Shown: in pieces, positions 1-11,069 of the stretch | How positions within the stretch are numbered: position 1 is the first letter of the stretch | Layout of the letters: each line of letters opens with the position of its first letter | NCBI GenBank assembly: GCA_051453625.1 | Contig: JBOZIK010000001.1 | Location: 263,589,212-263,653,211 of the forward strand | DNA from: Welwitschia mirabilis | Taxonomy: Eukaryota > Gnetophyta > Gnetopsida > Welwitschiales | Length of the DNA stretch: 64,000 bases | Direction: 5' to 3' | Notes under the pieces: model-generated | What the model was told of the DNA's origin: nothing | The model's database searches: none | What the model saw: the letters and a program-made list of their open reading frames with translations, nothing else | Made by a program: the position numbers and the translations under genes

Positions 1-1840
1 ACTTTAATGGCATTAAGAATTTAGAGGAAAAATTATAAAATAATATCAAGTGACTTAAAAATTTTAGTATTATGAACTAGATTAAGCATCATAAAATAAC
101 AAAAATAGATCAAAATAAAATACAAAAAGATAATAAAAGTGTAGATTCTAAGGTTTAAGACCTTCTTCTTGAGATACAAATTCAAAAAAGCTCAAGAAAT
201 TCTTAAGAATAAAAGGGACAAGGTCTTTAAGGTTCATCATATTTATGAAGCGAGTTAATGAGGTGTTACTTTTACAAGAAATTACTTTTCTTTTTCTAAA
301 CCTCCTTCTTATACTTGTCCTTTTAAGAAAACTAATAATAATAAAATCTATTTTAAATGTAAAATAATAAATTACTTTAAATAAATACTTAAATCTTTAT
401 AAACTTTAAAATGAATAATCTCTCCTATAAATTAACCATCCATATTACTTATTAACCTTATAGTTTTTTTTCATGATTGATTTGTTAAAAATATAATTCT
501 TCCTTGGAGAGTGTAGGCATGACATTTGAATTTCAATTTATGGTATAAACTTATGTGAACTACTTCATTAGAAAATGTGATCATAGTGGATGCAAAGATA
601 AATCCAATCACACATCACAAAGAAACACAAGTTTAGAAAGAGAAGTAAAGGAATTACAATCATAACTTAACATTTAAAAAAAACTAGTAACTAAAATATT
701 ATAAAATACTATCAATTTTTTGTTAAAAAAGAAGAGGTAAAATAAAAATTAGATCAATAAGCCATAGATTCACATAAGCTTGAAAATTTAAAACGTTGAA
801 TTTCTCTAATGAAGGAAAAATGTCATATGAAAGATAAAATCATTATAGGGATTGATTGTTTCTTACATAAATAAATCTATATGATATTTTTAAGCATTAC
901 ATTAAGATATTGTATAATCAAGAATCTTGATTCAAATGTTTAATATGCATAAGCATATATATTTATTATAAGCATAATTTTATTCATAAGTTTTAAAACT
1001 GACATATAATTTGTTATTGTTTTTCTATAGGATTCTTTACAAATTTTGTTGATGTAATATTATTATATGATAATTCCATTTATACATGGCTAAAATATAA
1101 AAATGAAAAAAAAAAATTTCTTATTAGGATCCTAAGTTTATCTAGGATGAAGTCATAAAGAGTTGGAACCTTTTTTTTATTTAGTGTCCATATAATCATG
1201 ATAAAATATTTTAGAACATTATTTATGATTGTTAACTAATAGACATAACTTATGTATAAAACAACGCCTTCCTTTTTTTTTCTTTTTTTAGGATTTTTTA
1301 ATGGCCTATACATTTTTTTACTAAATGACAATTATAATCATCTAATTTTATCATTTATCTTTTTTTTTGATATTGTAGTTAACTAGTGAATTAAATATAG
1401 AAATATATTCTAGCTTTATGGTGATACTCTCTTTATTTTAAATGGATACTACAATTTAAATATGGTTATTTTGAATTCTTGATCAATAATAACATTAGAT
1501 AAATTGTATTCTTCTTATTTAACTACATTTTAAGGAATACCTATATCATCTATACTAATCTAATAGTTTTTAAAATTTGATTTAACTTGTTTAATTCTTT
1601 TATTTGTTACAATGGATAATAATCTTTATTTTATCCTTCTAAATTTGTTAAACTTAAAGATTTAGGATTTCAATTTTGTATTGAATGATAAGATTCTATG
1701 TCCCTAAATTTTTTAAGAATAATGGTTTCATCTTATATTAAATTGTAGTTTTTATCATTATAAAAATTTAATTGTATTAAAATGTTAGAATTGTTATTAG
1801 ATAAATGTGATGATGTGGAAATAGTTTTAGCTAATGAAAT
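1..1840. other. AT-rich decayed DNA, no gene recognised
   Basis: No frame here resembles a known protein. It lies downstream, on the minus strand, of the gypsy protease at about 2,000-2,250, so it is where reverse transcriptase of that element would be expected. I could not recognise RT motifs, so the region is either decayed beyond recognition or replaced. Confidence 0.4.
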
Positions 1841-1849
1841 TTAGGAAAC

Positions 1850-3620
1850 TAAAGGTTCTTTTTATAATATAATTTTTAGAATGTGAGCATTTTAATTAAT
1901 TAATTTGGTTCTTTAATGTATTATGAATATAACAACACTAGTATTAATTATCCAAGGACTTCTTAATAAAATCTTAAAAGATGATGAATAATTAATAATC
2001 TAAAAAATATATACTTAACTAAGGTATTAATTATAAGATCAAGAGAAATAGTATCTATAATCTAAACATCCTTGTCATTAAAACTTTTAATCAAAGTGAT
2101 TTTTATTCTATCAACTCTATTAAATATTTTTTTAAGACACTTCTTTGTAACCACTTCAATTTTAGCTCCCATATCAAGAATGACTTTTTTTTATGTTAAA
2201 AATTATTAATTTAAACATTTATGTAAATAGGATTTCTATATACTGTTTATTTGAGAACATTTTTAATTTTAGAAGTTTTAAATATAATATCATTATCATT
2301 ATTTTTATGTAAATAGTTCTCTATTTGAGATACTTAATAAGGAATGTTTTCTTGAATTAGCTTCTTCTAGGATCTAAAAAAATGATTTTATATAATTTGA
2401 AGAAAAATGCTTTTGTATAATTTGAAGAAAAATGCTTTTGTATAATTTGAAGATATTTTTATTAGTGAGTATAAGTGTATTTTTTCCTAGACTTTTGATC
2501 AATTATCTCTCTATTGGCTAAAGGAAAAGATTATTTTCTATGTTTTTGTAATGATTTTATGGTGTAATAGTGTAAATTATACATTCTTTTGATTTAGAAT
2601 TGTAACATTTGTTAATTACAATGTTCTACGATTGATTTCTTCATGGTAAAGAATTATTAAAAATCTCTAAAAATGTATTTAGATTTAAATTTATTGAATT
2701 TTTATCAATTTTTCTTTTTTACTTGATAAAATCTTTGATGATGTGTTTTAACTTCATGCATTTCTTAGTGTCATAACCCTTAACTCTATAGTATGCACAA
2801 TACTCATTCCCTTTGTACCATAAAGGCTTTGGAAAATTTGGGCTATACTATTTTCTTTTTTAGGAAATTCAATTATTGCTTTTAATAGTAAATACTTAAA
2901 TATCTTAATTAAGGATTTTTAAATACTAGATTCTTTTTTAGATACATTTTTATTTTTTTGAATATTAGGTTCTTTTTTATTTATTAAACCCCTAGTTCAA
3001 TGTTTACATGTTCTTACTGGTTCTTTTATTCTAGTGCTAAAAGATTTATTTTTTAATAGTATATATGATAACTATAATTAGATGTACATTATTTAAGCCT
3101 TTTAGTTTTAGTAAAATTTTAATTTTCCTTGATGTTCTCATCTGTTGTAAAGAGAATAAGACATGATTATGAGTAGCCTTTTGTTTTTAATATCTAATAA
3201 TATTTTGATCTTTATTTATTAAGAACTTTTTTTAATTTGGTTAAACATTCAATATAGAATTTTTTTAATGTGTTAACATTTTAATAATCCCTTTTCATGT
3301 TCTACTATTTTGATTCATTCTACCAATTCAACTATTGGATCAGAAGATTCAAATATTTTCATGTATAAATTATTTAAAATTACTATAATGCAAGATCTTA
3401 AAAATAGACCTATCATATCTCTGTCAACGATGTTATATTCTTATTGCAAGATGGTTATTTTTCATCTTTGTATGTAAGCTATTATAGATTTCTTCTATTT
3501 TATTATAAACTTATCAAGATTTTCAATGAAATATTATGTGTAATTTTAATTACATATTGCTTCATGAATATTTTAGACATCTTTTTGTGATTTCTAATCG
3601 AATGAATGAAATGATAATGG
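1850..3620 (-). pseudogene. Ty3/gypsy gag-protease remnant
   Basis: Read on the minus strand. A gag core with MSKIFMKQYVIKI lies near 3,550-3,600, matching the FxxQY block of plant gypsy gag. A block of the type 'EYHR..GHDT..CxxLK' is seen as GYDTKKCMKLKHIIKDF near 2,700-2,790; it precedes the protease in many plant gypsy elements. A protease-like stretch follows with LDMGA at 2,164-2,178 in place of the usual D-T/S-G-A active site. Many stops and frameshifts interrupt all three parts, so nothing is translatable. Gag would package the element RNA and the protease would cleave the polyprotein. Lineage within Ty3/gypsy is not certain. Confidence 0.55.
2386..2452. repeat. 25-bp tandem repeat, about 2.7 copies
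   Basis: The unit TTTTGTATAATTTGAAG followed by AAAAATGC starts at 2,386, 2,411 and 2,436. Copies 1 and 2 differ at one base and copy 3 is partial. It lies in the spacer between the gag and protease remnants. The period is not a multiple of three, so the expansion would break any frame. Confidence 0.85.
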
Positions 3621-3649
3621 TACCACTGAAGGGCATATTTACAAAGAGA

Positions 3650-5480
3650 TATTCCTTGAAAAAGAAAAAATGAATAAAAGAAAAAATAAAGGAAAAAACT
3701 AGCTCTATCAAAATTTATAGAGTAAAGGCTATATGTATACTTAACATTTGTAATATGGATTTCTATATTCTTAACCCCTATAAATTTTTAAAATTTAGGG
3801 ATGTTATAAGGAAGTAAGCATCATGATTTAATAGAAGGATAAATAGGTACATCCACTACATCAAGATGAATGTAAGAAGATATATGAAAAATAGATTTTT
3901 AAATGTCTACACCATTCCAAACAACTCCTCTAAGTTAACAATTATCATATTAGAAATATGCTCTTTTTATTTCCCCTCCTTATACTAATCTTTTTGTCTT
4001 CACAGTTCCTCTCTAGTCCTAGAACTTGGATTCTTAGCATTTAAAAATTTTTTTAGAGCTATAGAATATTTCTAAAAGTATTTTATCATTTATTATAAAG
4101 CTACATCTTCATCATTAGACTCCAAATCATTTTAACTATCGTTAATATGCATATTTTTCATTCATTGATAGTTACATCTTCATGAGAAGTAAATGGGAAA
4201 TATACATGTAAAGATGCTTGGATAGGTATTCTATTGTTTTGATTTGCTAACTTAAGAATAATGTTTAAAACTATTCATTAGATTTAAATCTTTTCTTCCT
4301 TTTTATACGTTTTCTTTAATTTACATAATAGCATCATATAAGTTTTTAAAAGAATCAAAGAACAACATATACATATGTTGTTCATGTTCTTTTCCTTAAC
4401 AATGGACACTCTTGTTATGTCCTACTAGGTGTGCTAAAAACTATTGAAAACAGAAAAGATTTCTACTATGCCATTATAGTATTTTATAATAATATTTATT
4501 GTTATGTTGAATAGAAATAAATTTTATAAAAAATAAAAACTCGTGTATTTTTAAAGAAAAAGCCAATCAAAAATTTAAATAACTCCATGTACAATTTCTC
4601 ATAAATGAGAATGACTAATTTCTATTAAAAATGTATAAAACATTAATTTTTTATTAAGGGCTTTTATTTTTCAAATCAATCAACATCAATAACTTACTCT
4701 CTCTTTTGTTGTGCTTAATAAAGGTTCAAGGAAGTTATAGATGTTCTGATTCTACATGTTTAAAACTAACATTTGACATGTCTTGGATAGTTATGGTCAA
4801 AAGAAGATGAACTTTCAATTTTGAACTTCTTTGGGTTGAATTTTCTTGGATTAGATTTCTATTAGCTTTGGAAAAGATGAACTTAGGAATTTGACTTTTC
4901 TTTCATACATTATTAACAACATTTAAAATTTTTACTAAACTTCCATCATTTTAATTTTTGTTCTTTGAATGAATACATGATTTTAGATTTTGTTTATTTC
5001 TTATTTAATTCTTAATATCATTTCCTCCATCATCCTTACCTAGGTATAATACATATAAATCCATAAGACATAAAGGATACTTTCTTCCTCTCATATCAGA
5101 CTCTTACTCCCAAAAGATTTTTTATTTATGAATTAAAAACCATAGGATTCTTTAATTATTTCTTTAATGACATTCTAGTCATAGGAATAGATTAGTAAAG
5201 GTATCATGAAATCCCTTTAAAATCTATTTTACTGCCATATTATGTAGTTTTAGTATTTCAAATTATTAAATTAGGATTGAACTTTACATTTTAATAAGGA
5301 ATACTAGAAATTAAAGAATAAGGAATTTAATAACACATAAATTAGATAGAAATGAAGTATCACTTTATTAAAATAGCAATAATTTATCTTATATGCCTTA
5401 TTCTATCTTACGACTAGTGGTTAAATGTAGAGAAATAAACTAAAACATTAGTCCACCTCTTAGGACCCTTAGGGATCAAC
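3650..5480. other. AT-rich decayed DNA, nothing recognised
   Basis: No long open frame and no convincing retroelement motif on either strand. It probably includes the leader and 5' LTR of the minus-strand gypsy element at 1,850-3,620, but I could not place LTR ends or a primer binding site. Confidence 0.4.
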
Positions 5481-5639
5481 CAAGATTGTCATTTATTACA
5501 TCCACTTAGTCTATCCACCCCTACCTAATGTAATAGGATTAAGAATTAGGACAAGGGAATACAATATGATAATTTAAGCCTGAAGTTAGGCCAAGAAATT
5601 CCTATTCCAAAGATAATAAGACTAAATATTTTCAAAGAA

Positions 5640-5970
5640 AGGGATGTTATAAATGTGGAGATACCCTCTATGCTAAAAATTTCCTTAGTAAAAGGAATCT
5701 AATAGACATAAGGAGGATTTATACATTAACCCCAATTAAAGGGACCTAATATCTACAATACAAGATGAATCAGGTATTAAAAATTCCTTATTGTAAAATA
5801 TTAAGTTAAGCATTAAGCTGTCAAATATTTTATTATCAGAACAGGACTTAGATAGGAGTAGTTTCCAATTCTTTAGTGATTACAAATAATGATTATAGAA
5901 AGAATGACTCTTATAATATAAGTTACAAATTTTAGTTTCGAGGACGAAACCTCTTAAAGAGGTGGAGAAA
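5640..5970 (+). pseudogene. gypsy gag zinc-knuckle and pol-tail remnant
   Basis: At 5,645-5,683 the frame reads CYKCGDTLYAKNF, a gag zinc knuckle (CxxCxxxxHxxxxC) whose second half has lost its His and final Cys. About 260 bp later the frame reads FRGRNLLKRW. This resembles the short Phe-Glu-Asp-rich tail that ends pol just before the polypurine tract in many plant gypsy elements. Reverse transcriptase, RNase H and integrase that should lie between are absent, so this looks like an internal-deletion derivative. A purine tract at 5,956-5,970 (AAAGAGGTGGAGAAA) leads directly into the LTR. Confidence 0.5.
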
Positions 5971-6323
5971 TCTCACGCCACAAATTTTAAGACTTCAGAT
6001 TAAATATTTTAAAGCTAATAATTCATATTTTTTTAATTTCTAATAGTATTATTTGTGCTTTGGCTTATGCATTACCAAGTTTATAAAATGTCAATGAGTT
6101 CTGGATATGAATTTGAAATTATTTTGAATAGAGATGTTTAATATGTAAAGTTATTATTTTTATCAAAACTACTATCATGTTATAAATGTTTTACTTACTG
6201 CTAATGTCTTATTATTGTTAATTATGTTAGCTTAATTGTTATTTATTATTTTCCCTACTATCCTGGCAAGGTAACGGAAATCCCCACCATATAATCGCCC
6301 TTATTCACGATATTTGGTATTTA

Positions 6324-6397
6324 TATGCAAGGAATCTCTGCCAGCTTTCATTTATCTTCATGTGCAAGGAATCTCTGCTAACTTTCATTTGTTCTCA
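6324..6397 (+). repeat. 37-bp direct duplication in LTR U3
   Basis: Unit 6,324-6,360 is repeated at 6,361-6,397; both contain GCAAGGAATCTCTGC and CTTTCATTT. It lies about 40-110 bp upstream of the TATA box, where LTR enhancers usually sit. The sister LTR has no such segment. Confidence 0.8.
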
Positions 6398-6434
6398 TAT
6401 GTTTGTGACTCTTTATATTTTACCAAACCTTAAT

Positions 6435-6442
6435 TATAAATA
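6435..6442 (+). promoter_or_regulatory. LTR TATA box
   Basis: TATAAATA followed by GGACCC, conserved in the same place in the sister LTR (reverse complement at 36,633-36,642). Its place about 465 bp into the LTR fits the U3/R promoter of an LTR element. Confidence 0.6.
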
Positions 6443-6999
6443 GGACCCTTCTCCTACTTTTCCCTTAATTTCATTTTTGGACAACCATTTGCTATTGAGT
6501 CTTGGAGCCTAGGAAATCTTTGGCACCTTGCAACTGTCTTAAGATCTTGAGTTCTTCTCAAAAATTAGTATGGTTCTATGGTTTTCATTAATCTCTTGTA
6601 TGGTTTCATGGTCCTTCATATTCATTTCTGTATGGTTTCTATGGTTTTTTTGACATATTTTTGGTTCATGCAAATCTGTTTATCTCTTATATGTCATAAA
6701 TGACTCCTATTAGCCATAGGAATAATCTAGTAGATAATGGGTGGTTCACACCCTCTAATGGGGCATATTATTCATACTGTTTATAATGTTCATACTATTA
6801 ATCATGATATCTGGATATTTTACCTCAACTTTTGTGTTGATTTGAGGTTTCGTTCAATTGATACTTTGTGGATTCCTTCCTATTCTCAAAACCCTTATCT
6901 TAAACCTTGCCATGAACCATACTGGGAACTATGGAGGTACAGTTCTCATGCCATGCTTGCATGTGTAAGATCTAGCATGAGGATGACCTTTGGATGAGT

Positions 7000-7430
7000 C
7001 ATATGTTATTGTTGGATGAAGAGTTATTTCCATACTTAATGCTTAAATTCATGTATTTGATAAAGGATTCTCATAAGCAAAAGTAAGGAAAGAGGAGAAG
7101 AAGGATCCTATTTAGATGGTAATATGAAGATTAAATTGTAGAATTTCATTTTGGAGCTTGTTGCTTATATTGAGCAATACAAGATAAAACCCCTAAATAG
7201 GCTTTTATTTTTAAAAAAAGACAAATAGCCTAAGGTATATTAAAAACATTTAGGGGCAAATGACACTTATAATAAAACTTTATTAAAGGGATTTAGATAT
7301 GTTTAAAAAGATACTTTTTATTTAAATCCTTCGATTTTGAAGTAAAGGCACACCATTACTATGTTAAAAGATTTAATTAATATGGCATTAACTATTTTCT
7401 TTAAAGGTAAGCGTTATTAAATTTTTTAAT
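7000..7430. other. intergenic or unassigned repeat DNA
   Basis: No recognisable coding or terminal repeat. Contains AT-rich stretches only. Confidence 0.4.
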
Positions 7431-7439
7431 AAAAAATGG

Positions 7440-7510
7440 GTGTAATGGCCTAAACTCGAACCTTGACCACCTACTCGCTTCTCTCTCTTCTAACCATTAT
7501 GCCATCAAGT
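7440..7510 (-). repeat. tRNA-like SINE body or tRNA relic
   Basis: Read on the minus strand: a pol III A-box-like TGGCATAATGG (7,494-7,504) and a B-box GGTTCGAGTTT (7,452-7,462). The spacing of about 42 nt is that of a tRNA gene. I could not fold the segment into a full cloverleaf with an acceptor stem, so a tRNA-derived SINE or degraded tRNA is more likely than an active tRNA. Confidence 0.5.
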
Positions 7511-7519
7511 TGATTTATT

Positions 7520-8380
7520 TTTAAATGAACAACCCTCTAATTTCTTTATAACCATTCCACTAAGTGTTTTCCATCATGAGAGAATTTTCCATCATGCTTG
7601 TTTCTTCTCTAGTACATCTCTGTCATCTACAGCATGCATTTTTACTACATGGTAATTTCTGTCTGCTGCGCCTACACATGGCCCTTGGCCATCCGTCCTC
7701 TACCTTTTCCTGACACCTCCACGTGCACTTAAACAATAAGACCAGAAAGTAATAAATCTGACAAACCCTAAATGGGCCTTTAGGAATGAATAATAGAACA
7801 AATGCATCACAGTTGAATGAAACCCCAAATCCAAGAGATTTCCTATTCTCTATCGTAATTTCCCTATTTTTAGTCTTTTTTGATTAGGAATGTTAAAGAA
7901 ATGTTTTGAGAAAATGCCTAAGGTGCATGTTTTATCACTCTCTCAAGCATAAATCTGATGGATTCAGGGCATGATCTGCTACCTGCATTAACCTCCCCTG
8001 CCGTCATTCACCGTCCTAGTTTACGCATCATAGCACAATCAGAGTCACTCAAAGCGATAGCCCTATCACTGCTACAAATCACTGGTAGTCATCTTCCTAC
8101 GTGTATACAATTGTGTACTGATAGGACCTGGCTCAGGAGTTAAGGTAATCAGATTAACAAAATAAAAAAAAAAAATGAAGACCTTTCTTTCATTTCTTTG
8201 CCCACTGCATTGTCCTTTCTCTTATGTTTCCTACTTCTTGTTTAGTTCCCTACCTACACGTTAATACTTTGTCATTGTGAGTGCACCACACCCTCTTGCC
8301 TGTGTGTTTCATGCAAGAGCATGGTTTTTATGCTCTGACTTTTGCCATTTCACTCGTCCATATGATTCATGCCTTTAATT
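7520..8380. other. less AT-rich unassigned DNA
   Basis: Visibly richer in G and C than its surroundings. It has one 61-codon open frame (7,958-8,143, plus) whose product I do not recognise, and a CACGTG G-box near 7,721. No motif of a known gene. It could be relic genic DNA or part of an unrecognised element. Confidence 0.35.
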
Positions 8381-8384
8381 AAGA

Positions 8385-8445
8385 CATTACAGTTGGTATC
8401 TAAAAATGTTAGAAAATGTTGTGTTCCAGGTTCAAGTCCCATTAA
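8385..8445 (+). repeat. tRNA-like SINE body
   Basis: A good B-box GGTTCAAGTCC at 8,429-8,439, preceded about 40 nt upstream by the weaker A-box-like stretch TTGGTATCTAAAA. Followed by an A-rich segment. No clear tail or target duplication was found. Confidence 0.4.
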
Positions 8446-8637
8446 AAACATGAGGGTGCCTCTTTTTGTTTGAAATAGTAATAGATAACACTGTATTTCT
8501 AAACAAAATTTATTAGTATAGTATACCTTGTAAAAATAAAAATTTATTTTTATTTTACTCAGTTCTTATGCCTTTGTTCTCTAAGGAGTTAAATAATTTA
8601 TTATCTAAATATCAAGTTATATATTCAAGCCTTAGCA

Positions 8638-8701
8638 NNNNNNNNNNNNNNNNNNNNNNNNNNNNNNNNNNNNNNNNNNNNNNNNNNNNNNNNNNNNNNN
8701 N
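8638..8701. other. assembly gap (64 N)
   Basis: Run of N. The flanks show no recognisable shared element. Confidence 0.99.
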
Positions 8702-8984
8702 AAAATGATCAAAAATCTATTGTGTTTTGCTTGCAAAGTGATGTTGGAAATCGTACATAATGAAATTTTTTCCTTGTGCATTTTTCCTCTTCCTTTTACT
8801 AAATGTTTATCTCCCTAGCTTTAAGCTGCATCATAGTGCTGAGCTCCTCAAACAATCTGCACCAACACTATGAGCTCTTCAAGCAAACCACACTATAGTT
8901 ATGGGGTTTCAAGTTGGGTGTTTACTTACTGAGAAACAATGAAGGTAAGGTGATCTTCCTTCTCATCATTTTGCATCAATAAAA

Positions 8985-9060
8985 TTTTTAGTTGGAAGCG
9001 TTAGCACATATAGTTATTAGATAGTTTAGAAAAGAAGAGGTCCTTGGTTCAATTCCTAGT
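8985..9060 (+). repeat. tRNA-like SINE body
   Basis: B-box GGTTCAATTCC at 9,046-9,056 with two possible A-box-like stretches upstream (8,989 or 9,011). The same overall form as the elements at 8,385 and 35,356. No tail identified. Confidence 0.35.
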
Positions 9061-9203
9061 TAGTGCAAAAGTTTTGCTATTAGCATGAAATTTAATAATT
9101 TGTCTAGCCTTAGCCACTAAATTTCTCCTTTTATAATTAACCCATAATTTAAATCTTTGTTAGTTTTCTGGGCTTGTAAAGAAATGATTCTCCATTTAGA
9201 TAA

Positions 9204-9939
9204 NNNNNNNNNNNNNNNNNNNNNNNNNNNNNNNNNNNNNNNNNNNNNNNNNNNNNNNNNNNNNNNNNNNNNNNNNNNNNNNNNNNNNNNNNNNNNNNNN
9301 NNNNNNNNNNNNNNNNNNNNNNNNNNNNNNNNNNNNNNNNNNNNNNNNNNNNNNNNNNNNNNNNNNNNNNNNNNNNNNNNNNNNNNNNNNNNNNNNNNNN
9401 NNNNNNNNNNNNNNNNNNNNNNNNNNNNNNNNNNNNNNNNNNNNNNNNNNNNNNNNNNNNNNNNNNNNNNNNNNNNNNNNNNNNNNNNNNNNNNNNNNNN
9501 NNNNNNNNNNNNNNNNNNNNNNNNNNNNNNNNNNNNNNNNNNNNNNNNNNNNNNNNNNNNNNNNNNNNNNNNNNNNNNNNNNNNNNNNNNNNNNNNNNNN
9601 NNNNNNNNNNNNNNNNNNNNNNNNNNNNNNNNNNNNNNNNNNNNNNNNNNNNNNNNNNNNNNNNNNNNNNNNNNNNNNNNNNNNNNNNNNNNNNNNNNNN
9701 NNNNNNNNNNNNNNNNNNNNNNNNNNNNNNNNNNNNNNNNNNNNNNNNNNNNNNNNNNNNNNNNNNNNNNNNNNNNNNNNNNNNNNNNNNNNNNNNNNNN
9801 NNNNNNNNNNNNNNNNNNNNNNNNNNNNNNNNNNNNNNNNNNNNNNNNNNNNNNNNNNNNNNNNNNNNNNNNNNNNNNNNNNNNNNNNNNNNNNNNNNNN
9901 NNNNNNNNNNNNNNNNNNNNNNNNNNNNNNNNNNNNNNN
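9204..9939. other. assembly gap (736 N)
   Basis: Run of N. It lies upstream of the truncated 5' LTR of the Athila-like element and may hide the missing LTR part. Apparent long open frames across it are artefacts of reading N. Confidence 0.99.
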
Positions 9940-10309
9940 TTTTCCTTTTCTTCAAATTGATCTTTTTAGGGATATCACGTTTGAGTACTAGAGCATTACT
10001 TGAAATTGCAACTATGGTATTCTGGGATTTAATTTTGGCCGTGAAGTGAGTTAAAATCTTCATAATTCATGGCTGGAGGCATTTCATTGAAACATTCACA
10101 TATTCATTTAGAATAATAACTCTGCTTAGCACCATAAAAATAACTATTATATTTTGGATCTCGCTTATTGGCTTAAAAGCTAGAGAAAGTTTCCATGTTT
10201 CCAACACTTAAAAATATTACTTTTGGGCTCAAGAGTATTCCAGTTAGGTGAAGAACTTTATAAATTTATTATTAAAGTGCAACTTTTGAAAGTTTTTCAT
10301 TAACAAAAC

Positions 10310-10640
10310 CTTAGATCATTACATTTAGTATCTAAGCTGCATGAGGTTTATTATATTGAGATGAAAACTTGAGGATGTTTCATTCGATATCAGAGCTAAG
10401 AGCTATCAAAGTTTTAAGTTTTTCACTTATAGATTAACAGGTCATTTCATTTTTTTGTTAGAGCATAAAGTATGAAAGATTTTCAACTATAAAAATTTTA
10501 TGGCCATTTCATTTTGGTATCAAAGCATAAAGGATGGAAGATTTTCAACTGTAAAAATTTTATGTCCATTTCATTTTGGTATCAGAGCATAAAGTATGGA
10601 AGATTTTTAACTGTAAAAATTTTATGGTCGTTTCATTATA
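10310..10640 (+). repeat. array of 62-65 bp repeats carrying a PBS-like motif
   Basis: Three regular 62-bp units start at 10,440, 10,502 and 10,564. A degenerate unit starts at about 10,374, another at about 10,311, and a short partial at 10,626. Each unit has a CATTTCATT stretch, then a version of TTGGTATCAGAGC, then ATAAAGTATGGAAGATTTT. GGTATCAGAGC is the classic initiator-Met tRNA primer binding site of plant LTR elements. The array stops where a truncated Athila-like LTR tail begins. Confidence 0.85.
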
Positions 10641-10712
10641 TCTATAGGGTAATCTTGTGAATTATCATATATTAATGAAAGATACAAGCATAGTGAACTT
10701 TCACCACGAATA
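10641..10712 (+). repeat. truncated Athila-like 5' LTR tail
   Basis: Matches the last roughly 70 bp of the LTRs ending at 16,387 and 44,332 (blocks GAATTATCATATATTAAT and CTTTCACCACGAA). The remaining 1.2 kb of LTR is missing and the repeat array lies in its place. Confidence 0.7.
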
Positions 10713-10718
10713 TCTTTT

Positions 10719-10738
10719 TTATGCCATTCCCAAGGACA
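10719..10738 (+). other. primer binding site, tRNA-Asp type
   Basis: TTATGCCATTCCCAAGGACA, seven bases after the LTR end, aligns with the Athila-type site TGGCGCCGTTGCCGGGGA. Most differences are C-to-T or G-to-A changes. It is the site where a host tRNA would prime minus-strand DNA synthesis. Confidence 0.5.
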
Positions 10739-10774
10739 GTGGCATGATAACAATAGTGGGACATGTATAGAATT

Positions 10775-11060
10775 TCTTTTTTTGTACTCTTTTTAGCTTA
10801 ATTTGTTTTCTTTTCTTTATAGTCTGTAGTTTTTTTCTTTTTTTTTCTTTTTTTCCTTTTTTTTGTTTTTTTACTGATCCCTTTCTAGTGCCTTTTCCTT
10901 TTTTCTTTTTATTATGAGTGGATTAGTATTGGTTACTTAATTAATGAAATCTAATTTGGTGACTTATTTTTCTTTTTTTGTTTTTTTAATTTTTATTTTT
11001 ATTCTTTTCTTTTCTTTTAGTTTTTATTGTATTTTTTTCTCCTTTTCTTTCTTTTCTTGT
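10775..11060 (+). repeat. pyrimidine-rich leader tract
   Basis: About 280 bp dominated by T with interspersed C on the plus strand, with many runs of six or more T. It lies between the primer binding site and the coding remnants of the Athila-like element, in its 5' leader. No coding potential. Confidence 0.7.
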
Positions 11061-11069
11061 AAAATATTA

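Larger units (their letters stand above)
5971..6966 (+). repeat. gypsy 3' LTR, family shared with 35,903-37,074
   Basis: Starts TCTCACGCC just after a polypurine tract; the sister copy starts TGTCATG, so the family start is probably TGTCACG. It aligns over most of its length with the reverse complement of 35,903-37,074, including the segments AAACCTTGCCATG and GGTACAGTTCTCA near the 3' end. A TATA box lies at 6,435-6,442. A 37-bp direct duplication sits in U3 at 6,324-6,397 and is absent from the sister copy. The right end is placed where the two copies stop matching, so it may be off by about 10 bp. The 86-codon open frame inside it (6,737-6,997) looks like chance. Confidence 0.7.

Noticed and set aside
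6737-6997. 86-codon frame at 6,737 as a small gene
   Set aside because: It lies across the 3' end of an LTR, and the sister LTR does not keep the frame.
7440-7510. Functional tRNA gene at 7,440-7,510
   Set aside because: A- and B-box are good, but I could not form an acceptor stem or a clear anticodon arm.
9149-10063. Long open frames on both strands over 9,149-10,063
   Set aside because: They are open only because they read through 736 N. The real sequence at the ends has no recognisable coding content.
10310-10640. CRISPR array
   Set aside because: Repeats are contiguous 62-bp units without unique spacers, and the setting is plant retroelement DNA.
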